A stretch of 64,000 nucleotides of DNA from Neoroseomonas oryzicola (GTDB lineage: Bacteria; Pseudomonadota; Alphaproteobacteria; Acetobacterales; Acetobacteraceae), in contig NZ_JAAVUP010000002.1 of assembly GCF_012163135.1 (NCBI RefSeq), positions 62,001 to 126,000 of the forward strand. Direction: 5' to 3'. The translations under genes were made by a program, and so were the position numbers. Below are positions 43,243 through 52,085 of the stretch, piece by piece. Below the pieces are notes generated by a model that saw only the letters and a program-made list of their open reading frames with translations, was not told the DNA's origin and did no database searches. Position 1 is the stretch's first letter, and the number at the start of each line of letters is the position of its first letter.

Positions 43243-43494
43243 ATGAGCAGGACCGAGAAGAACGTGGCTGAGCGCCGTGGCCTCCTGAAGGCGCTCGGGC
43301 TGGGTGGCGCCGCCGCGGCGGCGACGACCGTGGCGGCGAGCGGCGTGGCCGAGGCGGCGGAGTGGGTCCGCGCCGATTCGGTGCCCGCCGGCATCGCCCG
43401 CAAGGAGAACGAGGCCGAGCGCGTGAAGGCCCGTTACCAGGCGAACAGCGCCGAGGTGCAGGACTTCTACCGCACCAACCGCTACGGCGGCTGA
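43243..43494 (+). CDS. Small TAT-signal protein of the formate dehydrogenase region
   Basis: 83 residues from ATG 43243, chosen for GGAGAGG at 43229-43236. The TAT-like signal 'ERRGLLKALGLGGAAAAA' is followed by a short mature helix ending 'VQDFYRTNRYGG'. It belongs to the type described as formate dehydrogenase region TAT target. Probably exported together with the enzyme; its job is unknown. An upstream ATG at 43216 overlapping the chaperone stop would add nine residues. Confidence 0.8.
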   Translation: MSRTEKNVAERRGLLKALGLGGAAAAATTVAASGVAEAAEWVRADSVPAGIARKENEAERVKARYQANSAEVQDFYRTNRYGG

Positions 43495-43518
43495 CGAGAG
43501 AAGAGGGAGCGAAACCCC

Positions 43519-46455
43519 ATGCTGATCAAGCGTTCCGAGGCCCGCGCCGGCAAGCAGCGCCTGGCCGCGGCCTATGCCGGACTGTCCTCGGGCGGGCTCG
43601 ACCGCCGCGCCTTCCTCAAGCGCGCGGGCGTCACCGGCTTCGGGCTGTCCGCGCTCGGCGCCATTCCGCTGACGACGGTGCGCCCGGCCAAGGCTGGTCC
43701 GGTCGATATCTCGAAGCCGATCACGCGGGTGAAGAACATCTGCACCCATTGCTCGGTCGGCTGCACCGTCACCGCCGAGGTGCAGAACGGCGTCTGGGTC
43801 GGCCAGGAGCCGACCTATGCCAGCCCGATCAACCGCGGCACCCATTGCGCCAAGGGCGCCTCGGTGCGCGAGCTCGTCCACGGCGACCGCCGCATCAAGT
43901 ATCCGATGAAGCTGGTGAACGGCCAGTGGCAGCGGATGACCTGGGACGCCGCGCTGGGCGAGATCGGCGAGAAGCTGATGGCGGTGCGCCAGGCCTCCGG
44001 GCCCGATTCCGTCTTCTGGCTCGGCAGCGCCAAATTCTCGAACGAAGGCGCCTACCTCTTCCGCAAGTTCGCCGCCTTCTGGGGCACCAACAACGTCGAC
44101 CACCAGGCGCGCATCTGCCACTCGACGACGGTCGCGGGCGTGGCCAACACCTGGGGCTACGGCGCGCAGACCAATTCCTACAACGACATCCGCAACGCCA
44201 AGACCATGATCATCATGGGCGGCAACCCGGCCGAGGCGCATCCGGTGTCGCTGCAGCACGTCCTCTCCGGCAAGGAGATGAACCGTGCGAACATGATCGT
44301 CATCGACCCGCGCTTCACGCGCACGGCGGCGCACGCGACCGAATACGTGCGCATCCGCCCGGGCACCGATATCCCGATCATCTGGGGCATGCTCTGGCAC
44401 ATCTTCCAGAACGGCTGGGAGGACAAGGAGTTCATCCGCCAGCGCGTCTACGGCATGGACGACGTCCGCGCCGAGGTCGCGAAGTGGACCCCGGCCGAGG
44501 TCGAGCGCGTGACCGGCGTGCCGGGCGCGCAGCTGCGCAAGGTGGCGGAGATGTTCGCCACCCAGAAGCCCTCGACGTTGATCTGGTGCATGGGCGCCAC
44601 GCAGAAGACGGTCGGCACGGCCAATGTCCGCGCCTATTCGATCCTGCTGCTCGCCACCGGCAATGTCGGCAAGGAAGGCACCGGGGCGAACATCTTCCGC
44701 GGCCACTGCAACGTGCAGGGCGCGACCGATTTCGGCCTCGATGTCACCTCGCTGCCCGCCTATTACGGTCTCGATGAGAATGCGTGGCGGCACTGGTCGC
44801 GCGTCTGGGGCGTTTCCTACGAGAGCATGATCGCCCGCTTCGACAGCAAGGCGATGATGGAGACGCCCGGCATCCCCACCACGCGCTACTTCGACGCGGT
44901 GACGATGCCGGTGAACGCGCAGACTGGCCTCGCCCAGCGCGACAACTTCAAGGCGATGATGGTGTTCGGGCACGGCGGCAACACCGTCACCCGCATGCCC
45001 GAGGCGGTGAAGGGGCTCGAGAAGCTCGACCTGCTGGTGGTCGCGGACCCGCATCCGACGACCTTCGCCGTGCTCGCGAACCGCCGCGAGAACACCTACC
45101 TCCTGCCGATCTGCACGCAGTTCGAGACCAACGGCAGCCGCACGGCGTCCAACCGCTCGATCCAGTGGGGCAGCCAGGTCGTCAAGCCGATCTTCGAGAG
45201 CAAGGACGACTACGAGGCGATGTATCGCCTCGCCGGCGCGATCGACGCCGCGGCGCAGAAGCGGAACATGACCTTCCGCATGCAGGCCGAAGTCTTCAAG
45301 GACCTCGAGATCAAGGACAACGCGCCGACCGCCGAGAGCATCCTGCGCGAAATCAACCGCGGCGCGATCAGCACGGGCTACACCGGCCAGTCGCCCGAGC
45401 GGCTGAAGCTGCACATGCAGCACCAGGACAAGTTCGACCTGGTGACGCTGCGCGCGAAGGACGATGCGCCGGCCGAGATCCGCGGCGACTTCTACGGCCT
45501 GCCCTGGCCCTGCTGGGGCAAGCCGGAATGGCGCCATCCGGGCAGCCACATCCTCTACAACACCAACCTTCACGTGAAGGAAGGCGGCGGCACCTTCCGC
45601 GCGCGCTTCGGCGTCGAGCGCAACGGCGTCTCGCTGCTCGCCGACGGCTCCTTCTCGAAGGGGTCGGAGCTCACCGACGGCTATCCGGAATTCACCACCG
45701 CGGTGATGGCGCGGCTTGGCTGGGACGCGGAGCTGACGGCGGAGGAGAAGGCCTCGATCCAGCGCCAGGGCGGGACGGCCTCCTGGGCCACCGACCTGTC
45801 CATGGGCATCATCCGCGTGACCATGGAACATGGCGTCATGGCCTACGGCAACGCCAAGGCCCGCGCCAATGCGTGGAACCTGCCGGATCCGGTGCCGGTG
45901 CACCGCGAGCCGATCTACACCCCGCGCACCGACCTGATCGCGCAGTACCCGACGCTGTCCGATCGGCGCGGCTTCCGCCTGCCGAACATCGGCCAGACAG
46001 TGCAGAACCGCGCCAAGGACCTCGCGCCGAACTTCCCGATCATCCTCTCCTCCGGCCGCCTGGTGGAATACGAGGGCGGCGGCGAGGAGACGCGGTCGAA
46101 CCGCTGGCTGGCCGAGCTGCAGCAGGACATGTTCATCGAGATCAACCCGCGTGATGCGGCGTCGCGGAACATCCGCGACGGCGCCTGGGTGCTGGTGAAC
46201 GGGCCCGAGATGCCGCAGGGCAAGGCCGTGAAGGTGAAGGCCCTGGTGACGGAGCGCGTCGGCGCCGGCGTCGCCTGGATGCCCTTCCACTTCGCCGGCT
46301 GGTTCATGCAGGAGGACCAGCGATCCAAGTATCCGCAGGGGAGCGACCCGATCGTGCTCGGTGAATCCGTGAATGCCGTCACGACCTACGGCTACGATCC
46401 GGTGACCTTCATGCAGGAGACGAAGGTCACGCTCTGCCAGATCCGCGCGGCGTAA
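43519..46455 (+). CDS. fdhA: Formate dehydrogenase catalytic subunit alpha (Mo/W bis-MGD)
   Basis: 978 residues. TAT signal 'LDRRAFLKRAGVTGFGL' with R29-R30. The 4Fe-4S site is C75, C78, C82 and C110 ('CTHCSVGC', 'HCAKG'). The molybdenum ligand is cysteine C200 followed by H201 in 'QARICHSTTVAG', so this is a Cys, not selenocysteine, enzyme. MGD-binding segments such as 'IMGGNPAEAHPV', 'IDPRFTRTAAHA' and 'RGHCNVQGATDFG' are in place. Oxidises formate to CO2 in the periplasm and passes electrons to the beta subunit. Confidence 0.94.
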   Translation: MLIKRSEARAGKQRLAAAYAGLSSGGLDRRAFLKRAGVTGFGLSALGAIPLTTVRPAKAGPVDISKPITRVKNICTHCSVGCTVTAEVQNGVWVGQEPTYASPINRGTHCAKGASVRELVHGDRRIKYPMKLVNGQWQRMTWDAALGEIGEKLMAVRQASGPDSVFWLGSAKFSNEGAYLFRKFAAFWGTNNVDHQARICHSTTVAGVANTWGYGAQTNSYNDIRNAKTMIIMGGNPAEAHPVSLQHVLSGKEMNRANMIVIDPRFTRTAAHATEYVRIRPGTDIPIIWGMLWHIFQNGWEDKEFIRQRVYGMDDVRAEVAKWTPAEVERVTGVPGAQLRKVAEMFATQKPSTLIWCMGATQKTVGTANVRAYSILLLATGNVGKEGTGANIFRGHCNVQGATDFGLDVTSLPAYYGLDENAWRHWSRVWGVSYESMIARFDSKAMMETPGIPTTRYFDAVTMPVNAQTGLAQRDNFKAMMVFGHGGNTVTRMPEAVKGLEKLDLLVVADPHPTTFAVLANRRENTYLLPICTQFETNGSRTASNRSIQWGSQVVKPIFESKDDYEAMYRLAGAIDAAAQKRNMTFRMQAEVFKDLEIKDNAPTAESILREINRGAISTGYTGQSPERLKLHMQHQDKFDLVTLRAKDDAPAEIRGDFYGLPWPCWGKPEWRHPGSHILYNTNLHVKEGGGTFRARFGVERNGVSLLADGSFSKGSELTDGYPEFTTAVMARLGWDAELTAEEKASIQRQGGTASWATDLSMGIIRVTMEHGVMAYGNAKARANAWNLPDPVPVHREPIYTPRTDLIAQYPTLSDRRGFRLPNIGQTVQNRAKDLAPNFPIILSSGRLVEYEGGGEETRSNRWLAELQQDMFIEINPRDAASRNIRDGAWVLVNGPEMPQGKAVKVKALVTERVGAGVAWMPFHFAGWFMQEDQRSKYPQGSDPIVLGESVNAVTTYGYDPVTFMQETKVTLCQIRAA

Positions 46456-46470
46456 GGGAGGAACACGATT

Positions 46471-47067
46471 ATGGCCCGCATGAAGTTCCTTCTCGACTCC
46501 GACCGCTGCATCGAGTGCAACGCCTGCGTCACGGCGTGCAAGAACGAGAACGAGGTGCCCTGGGGCATCAACCGCCGGCGCGTCGTCACGCTGAACGACG
46601 GCAAGCCGGGCGAGCGTTCCGTCTCGATGGCCTGCATGCACTGCACGGACGCGCCCTGTGCCGCCGTGTGTCCGGTGTCCTGCTTCTACACGACGGCCGA
46701 TGCCATCGTGCTGCACGACAAGGACCTGTGCATCGGCTGCGGCTACTGCTTCTACGCCTGCCCCTTCGGTGCGCCGCAGTATCCGCGCATCGGCAACTTC
46801 GGCAGCCGCGGCAAGATGGACAAGTGCACCTACTGCGCCGGCGGCCCGCAGGCCGACAACTCCGAGGCCGAGTTCATCCAGTACGGCGCCAACCGCATCG
46901 CGGAAGGCAAGCTGCCGCTCTGCGCGGAGATGTGCTCGACCAAGGCGCTGCTCGCCGGCGACGGGGAGGTGATCGCCCAGATCTACCGCGAGCGCGTGCA
47001 GCGCCGCGGCTATGGCGCCGGCGCCTGGGGCTGGCGCACCGCCTATCGCGAAACCGTGGCGATCTGA
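46471..47067 (+). CDS. fdhB: Formate dehydrogenase iron-sulfur subunit beta
   Basis: 198 residues with four cysteine groups for four 4Fe-4S clusters: 'CIECNACVTACK' (13-24), 'CMHCTDAPCAAVCP' (55-68), 'CIGCGYCFYACP' (87-98), and 'CTYC' plus 'CAEMC' (118-154). It lacks the C-terminal membrane helix of E. coli FdnH, so anchoring depends on the gamma subunit. It relays electrons from alpha to cytochrome b. No signal peptide of its own, so it would be co-exported with alpha. A 15-nt gap with GGAGG separates it from fdhA. Confidence 0.93.
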   Translation: MARMKFLLDSDRCIECNACVTACKNENEVPWGINRRRVVTLNDGKPGERSVSMACMHCTDAPCAAVCPVSCFYTTADAIVLHDKDLCIGCGYCFYACPFGAPQYPRIGNFGSRGKMDKCTYCAGGPQADNSEAEFIQYGANRIAEGKLPLCAEMCSTKALLAGDGEVIAQIYRERVQRRGYGAGAWGWRTAYRETVAI

Positions 47068-47081
47068 GGGAGAGCGACGCG

Positions 47082-48071
47082 ATGAAGATCCGCATCCTCG
47101 CCCTGCTCGCCGCGCTGATGATGGGCGCGGCGATCCCGGCCTTCGCGCAGGGCACCCCGCGCGAGCCTTCGGTCGCCGACGAACTGGCGATCCAGTCCCT
47201 GCTGACCGGCAATCCCGTGCATGGGCGGATCTCCATCCCCGACCAGCGCGCGGCCAACCTGATCCAGCCGCAGGGCCGCGAATGGCGCGCCTTCCACAAC
47301 GTGACGCTCGCCTGGGTGGGCGGCATCGCGGTGGTCGGCATGCTCGCGCTGCTGACCGTCTTCCGCATGGTGAAGGGCCGCATCCCGATCGAGGGCGGTC
47401 CCGCCGGCCGCACCATCCAGCGCTTCAACGCCTTCGAGCGCGCCAATCACTGGATGGTGGCGTCCTGCTTCATCATCCTCGCGCTGTCGGGTCTGAACCT
47501 GACCTTCGGCCGGCACGTCCTGTTGCCGGTGGTGGGGCCCGAGGCGTTCACCGAGGTCAGCCACTGGGGAAAGATGGCGCACAACTTCCTGGCCTTTCCC
47601 TTCACGCTCGGCCTGGTCTTCATGCTGCTGCTCTGGATCAAGGACAACATCCCGAACGGCACCGACATCCGCTGGCTGAAGGCGGGCGGCGGGCTGGTCG
47701 GCAACGCGCATCCGGACAGCGGCCGCTTCAACGCCGGGCAGAAGGGGATCTTCTGGATCACCGTGCTGGGCGGCGCCGTCGTCGCGGTGTCCGGCTACAT
47801 GCTCGTCTTCCCCTTCTTCTTTACCGATATCCAGGGCATGCAGCTCAGCCACATCGTGCACAGCATCCTCTCGGTGCTGATGATCGCGGTGATGCTGGCG
47901 CACATCTACATCGGCACGGTGGGGATGGACGGCGCGGTCGATGCCATGACGACGGGCCAGGTCGACCTCAACTGGGCGAAGCAGCACCACAACCTCTGGG
48001 TCGAGGAGGAGATGGCGAAGGGCCGCGGCGCGGTGCCTCCGGCCTCGGCCAAGGCGGCCGGCGCCGATTGA
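47082..48071 (+). CDS. fdhC: Formate dehydrogenase cytochrome b556 subunit gamma
   Basis: 329 residues. Signal peptide 'MKIRILALLAALMMGAAIPAFA' then a periplasmic segment and four membrane helices (one before and three after the 'RIPIEGGPAGRTIQRFNAFERANHW' loop). Haem ligands are expected among H in 'ERANHWMV', 'SHWGKMAHN', 'LSHIVHS' and 'AHIYIGTVGM'. This is the quinone-reducing anchor of the complex. It is longer than E. coli FdnI because of the cleavable leader, as in other alphaproteobacterial loci. ATG at 47082 is preceded by GAGGGAGAG. Confidence 0.92.
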   Translation: MKIRILALLAALMMGAAIPAFAQGTPREPSVADELAIQSLLTGNPVHGRISIPDQRAANLIQPQGREWRAFHNVTLAWVGGIAVVGMLALLTVFRMVKGRIPIEGGPAGRTIQRFNAFERANHWMVASCFIILALSGLNLTFGRHVLLPVVGPEAFTEVSHWGKMAHNFLAFPFTLGLVFMLLLWIKDNIPNGTDIRWLKAGGGLVGNAHPDSGRFNAGQKGIFWITVLGGAVVAVSGYMLVFPFFFTDIQGMQLSHIVHSILSVLMIAVMLAHIYIGTVGMDGAVDAMTTGQVDLNWAKQHHNLWVEEEMAKGRGAVPPASAKAAGAD

Positions 48072-48150
48072 CCGCGCCCCCTTCGGGTCGCATGACGGGC
48101 GGGCGCGCGGTTCAGGCCGGGCGCCCGTCGCATTTTCGGGGGATGCGGAA

Positions 48151-48681
48151 TTGACGCGGATCATCGGCCTCGCCGGCTGGAGCGGGGCGGGCAAGACCAC
48201 GCTGATGGTGAAGCTGCTGCCTGCGCTGATCGGGCGCGGGCTCGCCGTCTCCACCCTCAAGCACGCGCATCACCGCTTCGACGTCGATACGCCGGGCAAG
48301 GATTCGTATGAGCACCGCCGCGCCGGCGCGCAGCAGGTTATGGTCGCATCGGGCGCGCGCTGGGCGCTGATGACGGAACTCCGCACCGCGCGGGAACCGA
48401 CGCTGCGCGAGCTGCTCGCGCGCATGGACCCGGTCGACCTGGTGATCGTGGAAGGCTTCAAGCGCGACCTGCACCCCAAGATCGAGGTGCACCGCGCGGC
48501 GAACGACAAGCCCTGGATGCGGCCCGACATGCCGGGGATCGTCGCCGTCGCCTCGGACGTCGCGCCGCCCTACGATCTGCCCCGCGCGCATCTCGACGAT
48601 GTGGGGGCGGTCGCGGCGCTGGTGCTGGCGCATGCGGTGCCGGTCGCCGACATCGCCTGGGCCGTGCGGCAGGAGGCCTGA
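48151..48681 (+). CDS. mobB: Molybdopterin-guanine dinucleotide biosynthesis adapter MobB
   Basis: 176 residues from TTG 48151. P-loop 'GLAGWSGAGKTTLM', then 'STLKHAHHRFDVDTPGKDS', 'RRAGAQQVMV' and 'LVIVEGFKRDLHPKIEVHR', the MobB pattern. GTP-binding helper of MobA in making the bis-MGD cofactor used by the formate dehydrogenase. It lies immediately before moeA with no gap. Codirectional with the structural genes, so it could be part of the same transcript despite the 79-nt space after fdhC. Confidence 0.93.
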   Translation: MTRIIGLAGWSGAGKTTLMVKLLPALIGRGLAVSTLKHAHHRFDVDTPGKDSYEHRRAGAQQVMVASGARWALMTELRTAREPTLRELLARMDPVDLVIVEGFKRDLHPKIEVHRAANDKPWMRPDMPGIVAVASDVAPPYDLPRAHLDDVGAVAALVLAHAVPVADIAWAVRQEA

Positions 48682-49932
48682 ATGGCGCAGCTCAGCGACG
48701 ACTGCTTCGCCTTCGGTGGCGCGCTGATGTCGGTGGAGGAAGCGCAGGCGCTGATCGCCGAGCGCGTCCCGCCGGCCGTGGCCGCCGAGCAGGTGCCCCT
48801 CGCCGCCGCGCGTGGCCGCGTGCTGGCGCGCGACCTGGTCGCGTCGATCCCGCTGCCGCCTTTCTTCAACGCCGCGGTGGATGGCTGGGCCTTCCGCCAC
48901 GACGACCTCGCCTACGGGTCCGAGACGCGCCTCGACGAAGCCGGGCGCGTCGCCGCCGGGCATGTGCCGGCGCGCCCGGTCGGTCAGGGCGAGGCCGTGC
49001 GCGTCTTCACCGGCGCGCCCATGCCCTATGGCACCGACACCTGCGTCATGCAGGAGGATGTGCGCCACACCGGCCGTTCGATCCTGGTGCCGGATGGCCT
49101 GAAACGCGGCGCCAATGCCCGCCCGGCGGGCGAGGACGTCGCCAAGGGGTCCGTCGCACTGACCGCGGGCCGGCTGCTCGGCCCGGCGGAGATCGGGCTT
49201 GCCGCGGCGCTCGGCCAGCGCACGCTCGCGGTGCGGCGGCGGCCGCGGATCGGCGTGTTCTCCACCGGCGACGAGCTGATGGAACCGGGTTCGCCGCTCG
49301 GCCCGGCGCGGACCTATGACAGCAACCGCTTCACCCTGCTGGCGCTGCTCGCGGGCCTGCCCTGCGAGGCGGTGGACCTCGGCATCCTCCCTGACGACCG
49401 CGAGCACACCGCCCAGGCGCTGGCCGCCGCCGCCGGCCACCATGACCTTCTGCTGACGAGCGGCGGCGTCTCGACCGGCGAGGAGGACCATGTCCGCGCG
49501 GCGATCGGGACGCAGGGGCGGCTGGTGTTCTGGCGGCTCGCTGTGAAGCCGGGCCGGCCCGCCGCGATGGGCGTGGTGGCCGGCACGCCGGTGGTCGGGC
49601 TGCCGGGCAATCCGGTGGCGGCGGTGGTGTGCTTCCTGCACCTGGCGCGGCCGTTGTTGATGCGCCTCGCAGGCGCTGCCGACCGGCCGCTGCCGCGGGT
49701 CGGCGCCGTGGCGGATTTCGCCTATCGCAAGAAGGCGGGGCGGCGCGAATACGTCCGCGTCACCCTCGCGACGCAGGACGGGTTGACCACGGCGCGGAAA
49801 TTCCCGCGCGAGGGGGCGGGACTGCTGTCCTCGCTCACGGAATCCGATGGCTTCGCGGAGCTGCCCGAGGCGGTGACCGAGGTCGCGCCCGGCGATCGCC
49901 TCACGGTGCTGCCCTTCGCCGGCATCCTCTGA
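48682..49932 (+). CDS. moeA: Molybdopterin molybdenumtransferase MoeA
   Basis: 416 residues. Inserts molybdate into adenylylated molybdopterin. Motifs: 'PPFFNAAVDGWAF' (N-terminal, family P..dnSamDGyA), 'GAPMPYGTD', 'VFSTGDEL', 'LLTSGGVSTGEEDHV' and 'GLPGNPVAAVV'. The ATG directly abuts the mobB stop. It is placed here with mobB, mobA and fdhD so that all cofactor-finishing steps sit beside their client. Confidence 0.95.
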   Translation: MAQLSDDCFAFGGALMSVEEAQALIAERVPPAVAAEQVPLAAARGRVLARDLVASIPLPPFFNAAVDGWAFRHDDLAYGSETRLDEAGRVAAGHVPARPVGQGEAVRVFTGAPMPYGTDTCVMQEDVRHTGRSILVPDGLKRGANARPAGEDVAKGSVALTAGRLLGPAEIGLAAALGQRTLAVRRRPRIGVFSTGDELMEPGSPLGPARTYDSNRFTLLALLAGLPCEAVDLGILPDDREHTAQALAAAAGHHDLLLTSGGVSTGEEDHVRAAIGTQGRLVFWRLAVKPGRPAAMGVVAGTPVVGLPGNPVAAVVCFLHLARPLLMRLAGAADRPLPRVGAVADFAYRKKAGRREYVRVTLATQDGLTTARKFPREGAGLLSSLTESDGFAELPEAVTEVAPGDRLTVLPFAGIL

Positions 49933-50292
49933 GTGCCGGCCGCGGCCTCGGGGCTGCTGCTGTGCCTGCTGGGGCTGGTGCTGCTGCGGCGGGACATCCG
50001 CAGCCTGTGGCGGCGGATGCGCTGGCGGCGCGCGCAAGCGACGGTCCAGTTCCAGCCGACCGCGGCGGGGCCGGCCTGGCGCTTCGACTTCGTGCTGCCG
50101 GACGGATCCCCGGTCAGCGTGCCGACGAACAGCCTCCGCGATTTGGCGCGGCGGGACGGGCCGGGGCCGGTGACGATCCTCTACGACCCGCGCGCGCCGT
50201 CGCGGTACGTTGAGATCCCCGGTCGGCCGGGGCTCGCCGCGCTGGTCGGCGTCGGCCTCGTGGGGCTTGGGGTCGCGGCCCTGCTTCGATAG
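49933..50292 (+). CDS. Small membrane protein (DUF3592-like)
   Basis: 119 residues starting GTG right after the moeA stop. Hydrophobic helix at both ends ('GLLLCLLGLVLL' and 'LAALVGVGLVGLGVAALL'), with a soluble middle 'VQFQPTAAGPAWRFDFVLPDGSPVSV' and 'VTILYDPRAPSRYVEI'. The arrangement of two helices around a small beta domain with a YDP motif is like DUF3592. Function unknown; position after moeA may be chance. Confidence 0.68.
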   Translation: MPAAASGLLLCLLGLVLLRRDIRSLWRRMRWRRAQATVQFQPTAAGPAWRFDFVLPDGSPVSVPTNSLRDLARRDGPGPVTILYDPRAPSRYVEIPGRPGLAALVGVGLVGLGVAALLR

Positions 50293-50299
50293 GCGCGCG

Positions 50300-50425
50300 T
50301 CAGATGCGCGCGCCGCTCGTGGTGAAGGCGACCTGGGCGGTCTCCTGGACCTTGGTGTCGAGGACATAGGCCGCGCCGACGGCGACGATGACCGCGACGG
50401 CGATGCCGGAAACGATGGCCTTCAT
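50300..50425 (-). CDS. Very small exported/membrane peptide, 41 residues
   Basis: ATG at 50425 with GAGGGGAG about 7 nt upstream, ending TGA at 50300. Translation: an N-terminal helix 'MKAIVSGIAVAVIVAVGAAY', then 'VLDTKVQETAQVAFTTSG' and 'ARI'. It looks like a signal anchor with a short tail. Not recognised as a known family. Coding potential rests on the ribosome site, the membrane-type start and its fit between convergent genes. Confidence 0.5.
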   Translation of the reverse strand: MKAIVSGIAVAVIVAVGAAYVLDTKVQETAQVAFTTSGARI

Positions 50426-50446
50426 GATGGCGCTCCCCTCATGGCT

Positions 50447-51091
50447 TCAGGGCTGTTCTATGGGGGCGGCGAGGTCCGCTTGCAACAGCGGCAGCAGGGC
50501 CTCGGCCGCGGCGAGATCCTCGGGTGCATTGGCATTGAAGAAGGGGTCGACGGGGCGGTCGGGCCAGTCCGCATGGGCGCAGCCATGGCGGGCGGTCCAT
50601 CGGTCGATCTTGCGCTCGCCGCCGGTCAGCGCGGCGCGCAGGTCGGACCGCAGAGCGACGGGCCAGAGGCCGACCGGCGGGTGCGTCTGTCCGCCCGATC
50701 GCGCGCAGGCCAGCGGCACACCCGCCGCTTCCCGCGCCGCATGCAGCCGCGCGACGAGGTCGCCCGGGATGAAGGGTGAATCCCCGGGCACCGAGACGAC
50801 CCATGGCAGGTCCGGCCGATGTTCCGCCGCCCAGTCGAGCGCGGCGAGGATGCCCGCGAGCGGTCCGGGATGGTCCGGCAGCCCGTCCGGCACGATCGGC
50901 AGGCCATAGCCCGCGAAGCGTGCCGGGTCGCCATTGGCGTTCACGATCACCGCCGCGACCTGCGGCGCGAGCCGCCCCAGCGCGTGTTCGAGCATCGGCT
51001 TCCCGCCGAGCACCCGCAGCGGCTTGTCCCCGCCGCCCATCCGCCGCGCCAGGCCGCCCGCGAGGACGACGCCGAGCGTGTCAGCCCTCAT
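50447..51091 (-). CDS. mobA: Molybdenum cofactor guanylyltransferase MobA
   Basis: 214 residues. Attaches GMP to Mo-molybdopterin to make MGD, the form required by formate dehydrogenase. Nucleotide-binding start '[20 protein letters not shown]', then '[19 protein letters not shown]' and '[15 protein letters not shown]' at the C-terminus are MobA features. ATG at 51091 lies inside the end of fdhD (11-nt overlap), so the two minus-strand genes form an operon facing mobB-moeA. Confidence 0.93.
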   Translation of the reverse strand: MRADTLGVVLAGGLARRMGGGDKPLRVLGGKPMLEHALGRLAPQVAAVIVNANGDPARFAGYGLPIVPDGLPDHPGPLAGILAALDWAAEHRPDLPWVVSVPGDSPFIPGDLVARLHAAREAAGVPLACARSGGQTHPPVGLWPVALRSDLRAALTGGERKIDRWTARHGCAHADWPDRPVDPFFNANAPEDLAAAEALLPLLQADLAAPIEQP

Positions 51092-51974
51092 CGCCGGCCG
51101 CCATCGCCTCGGCGCTGTTCTTGCGCCAGTGCTTGGCACTCTCCTCCTCGACGTAGGAGAGGTCGGCGTCGAAGACGATGCGGTCCTGCCCCGCCAGCGC
51201 GACGAAGCGCTTGCCCTTGCAGCGGCCGATCAGCGTCAGGCCGGCTTCGCGCGCCAACTCGACGCCCCATGCGGTGAAGCCCGATCGCGAGACCAGGATC
51301 GGGATGCCCATGCGCACGGTCTTGATCACCATCTCGGAGGTCAGGCGGCCGGTGGTGTAGAAGATCTTGTCGCCGCCGGTCTCGCCGTTGCGGAACATCC
51401 AGCCGGCGATCTTGTCCACCGCGTTGTGGCGGCCGACATCCTCCATGTAGACGACCGGCTGGTCCTGCCAGCACAGCGCGCAGCCATGGATCGCGCCGGC
51501 CTCCAGATAAAGCGTCGGCAGCGTGTTGATCCGGTGCAGCAGCCGATAGAGCCATGAGGTGCGCAGCTCGGCCTGCGGCAGCTGCACCTGCGCGAAGCCT
51601 TCCATCAGGTCGCCGAAGGCCGTGCCCTGCGCGCAGCCCGAGGTCAGCGTCTTCTTGCGGAGCTTCTGCTCGAAGTCGGTCCGCTCGGGCGTGCGCACCA
51701 CCACCACGCCGAGGTCATCGTCGTAGTCGACACCCGTCACCACCGCGTCGTGGCGCAGCATGCCCTGGTTCAGCAGGTAGCCGATGGCGAGGTCCTCGGG
51801 CCGGTCGAGGATCGTCATCATCGTCACGATCTCCTGTCCGTTCAGGTAGAGCGTGAGCGGGCGTTCGACGGTGACGCTGGTCTCGACCGGCTTGCCGGTG
51901 TGGTCGATGCCGGTGACGCGGCGCGTCAGGCGTGGGTCGGACGGGTCGGGCTGGACGCGCAGCAGGTCGGACAT
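51081..51974 (-). CDS. fdhD: Formate dehydrogenase accessory sulfurtransferase FdhD
   Basis: 297 residues. Transfers sulfur from cysteine desulfurase to the Mo cofactor, essential for formate dehydrogenase activity. Family features: '[17 protein letters not shown]', '[13 protein letters not shown]', '[17 protein letters not shown]', '[26 protein letters not shown]'. The usual CxxC loop reads 'TSGCAQGT', keeping only the first cysteine. A CALC pair occurs later in 'IHGCALCWQ'. ATG at 51974. Overlaps mobA. Confidence 0.93.
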   Translation of the reverse strand: MSDLLRVQPDPSDPRLTRRVTGIDHTGKPVETSVTVERPLTLYLNGQEIVTMMTILDRPEDLAIGYLLNQGMLRHDAVVTGVDYDDDLGVVVVRTPERTDFEQKLRKKTLTSGCAQGTAFGDLMEGFAQVQLPQAELRTSWLYRLLHRINTLPTLYLEAGAIHGCALCWQDQPVVYMEDVGRHNAVDKIAGWMFRNGETGGDKIFYTTGRLTSEMVIKTVRMGIPILVSRSGFTAWGVELAREAGLTLIGRCKGKRFVALAGQDRIVFDADLSYVEEESAKHWRKNSAEAMAAGDEG

Positions 51975-52085
51975 GCCACCGAGATGGGCGGGAAACGGCC
52001 GCGACGCAAGCGAGAGGCCCGGACTGCTTCCGTCTGGCCGGCGTGCCATGCGAGCGTTGCCGGAACGACAGCGGAAGGGTTGTCC

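Noticed and set aside
44090-44140. Selenocysteine in formate dehydrogenase alpha
   Set aside because: The codon for the metal ligand at residue 200 is TGC, a cysteine, so no in-frame TGA or SECIS is needed.
43147-46716. A 1189-codon open frame on the minus strand
   Set aside because: Antisense shadow of the formate dehydrogenase alpha gene; the translation is His/Arg/Gly-rich without domain signatures.
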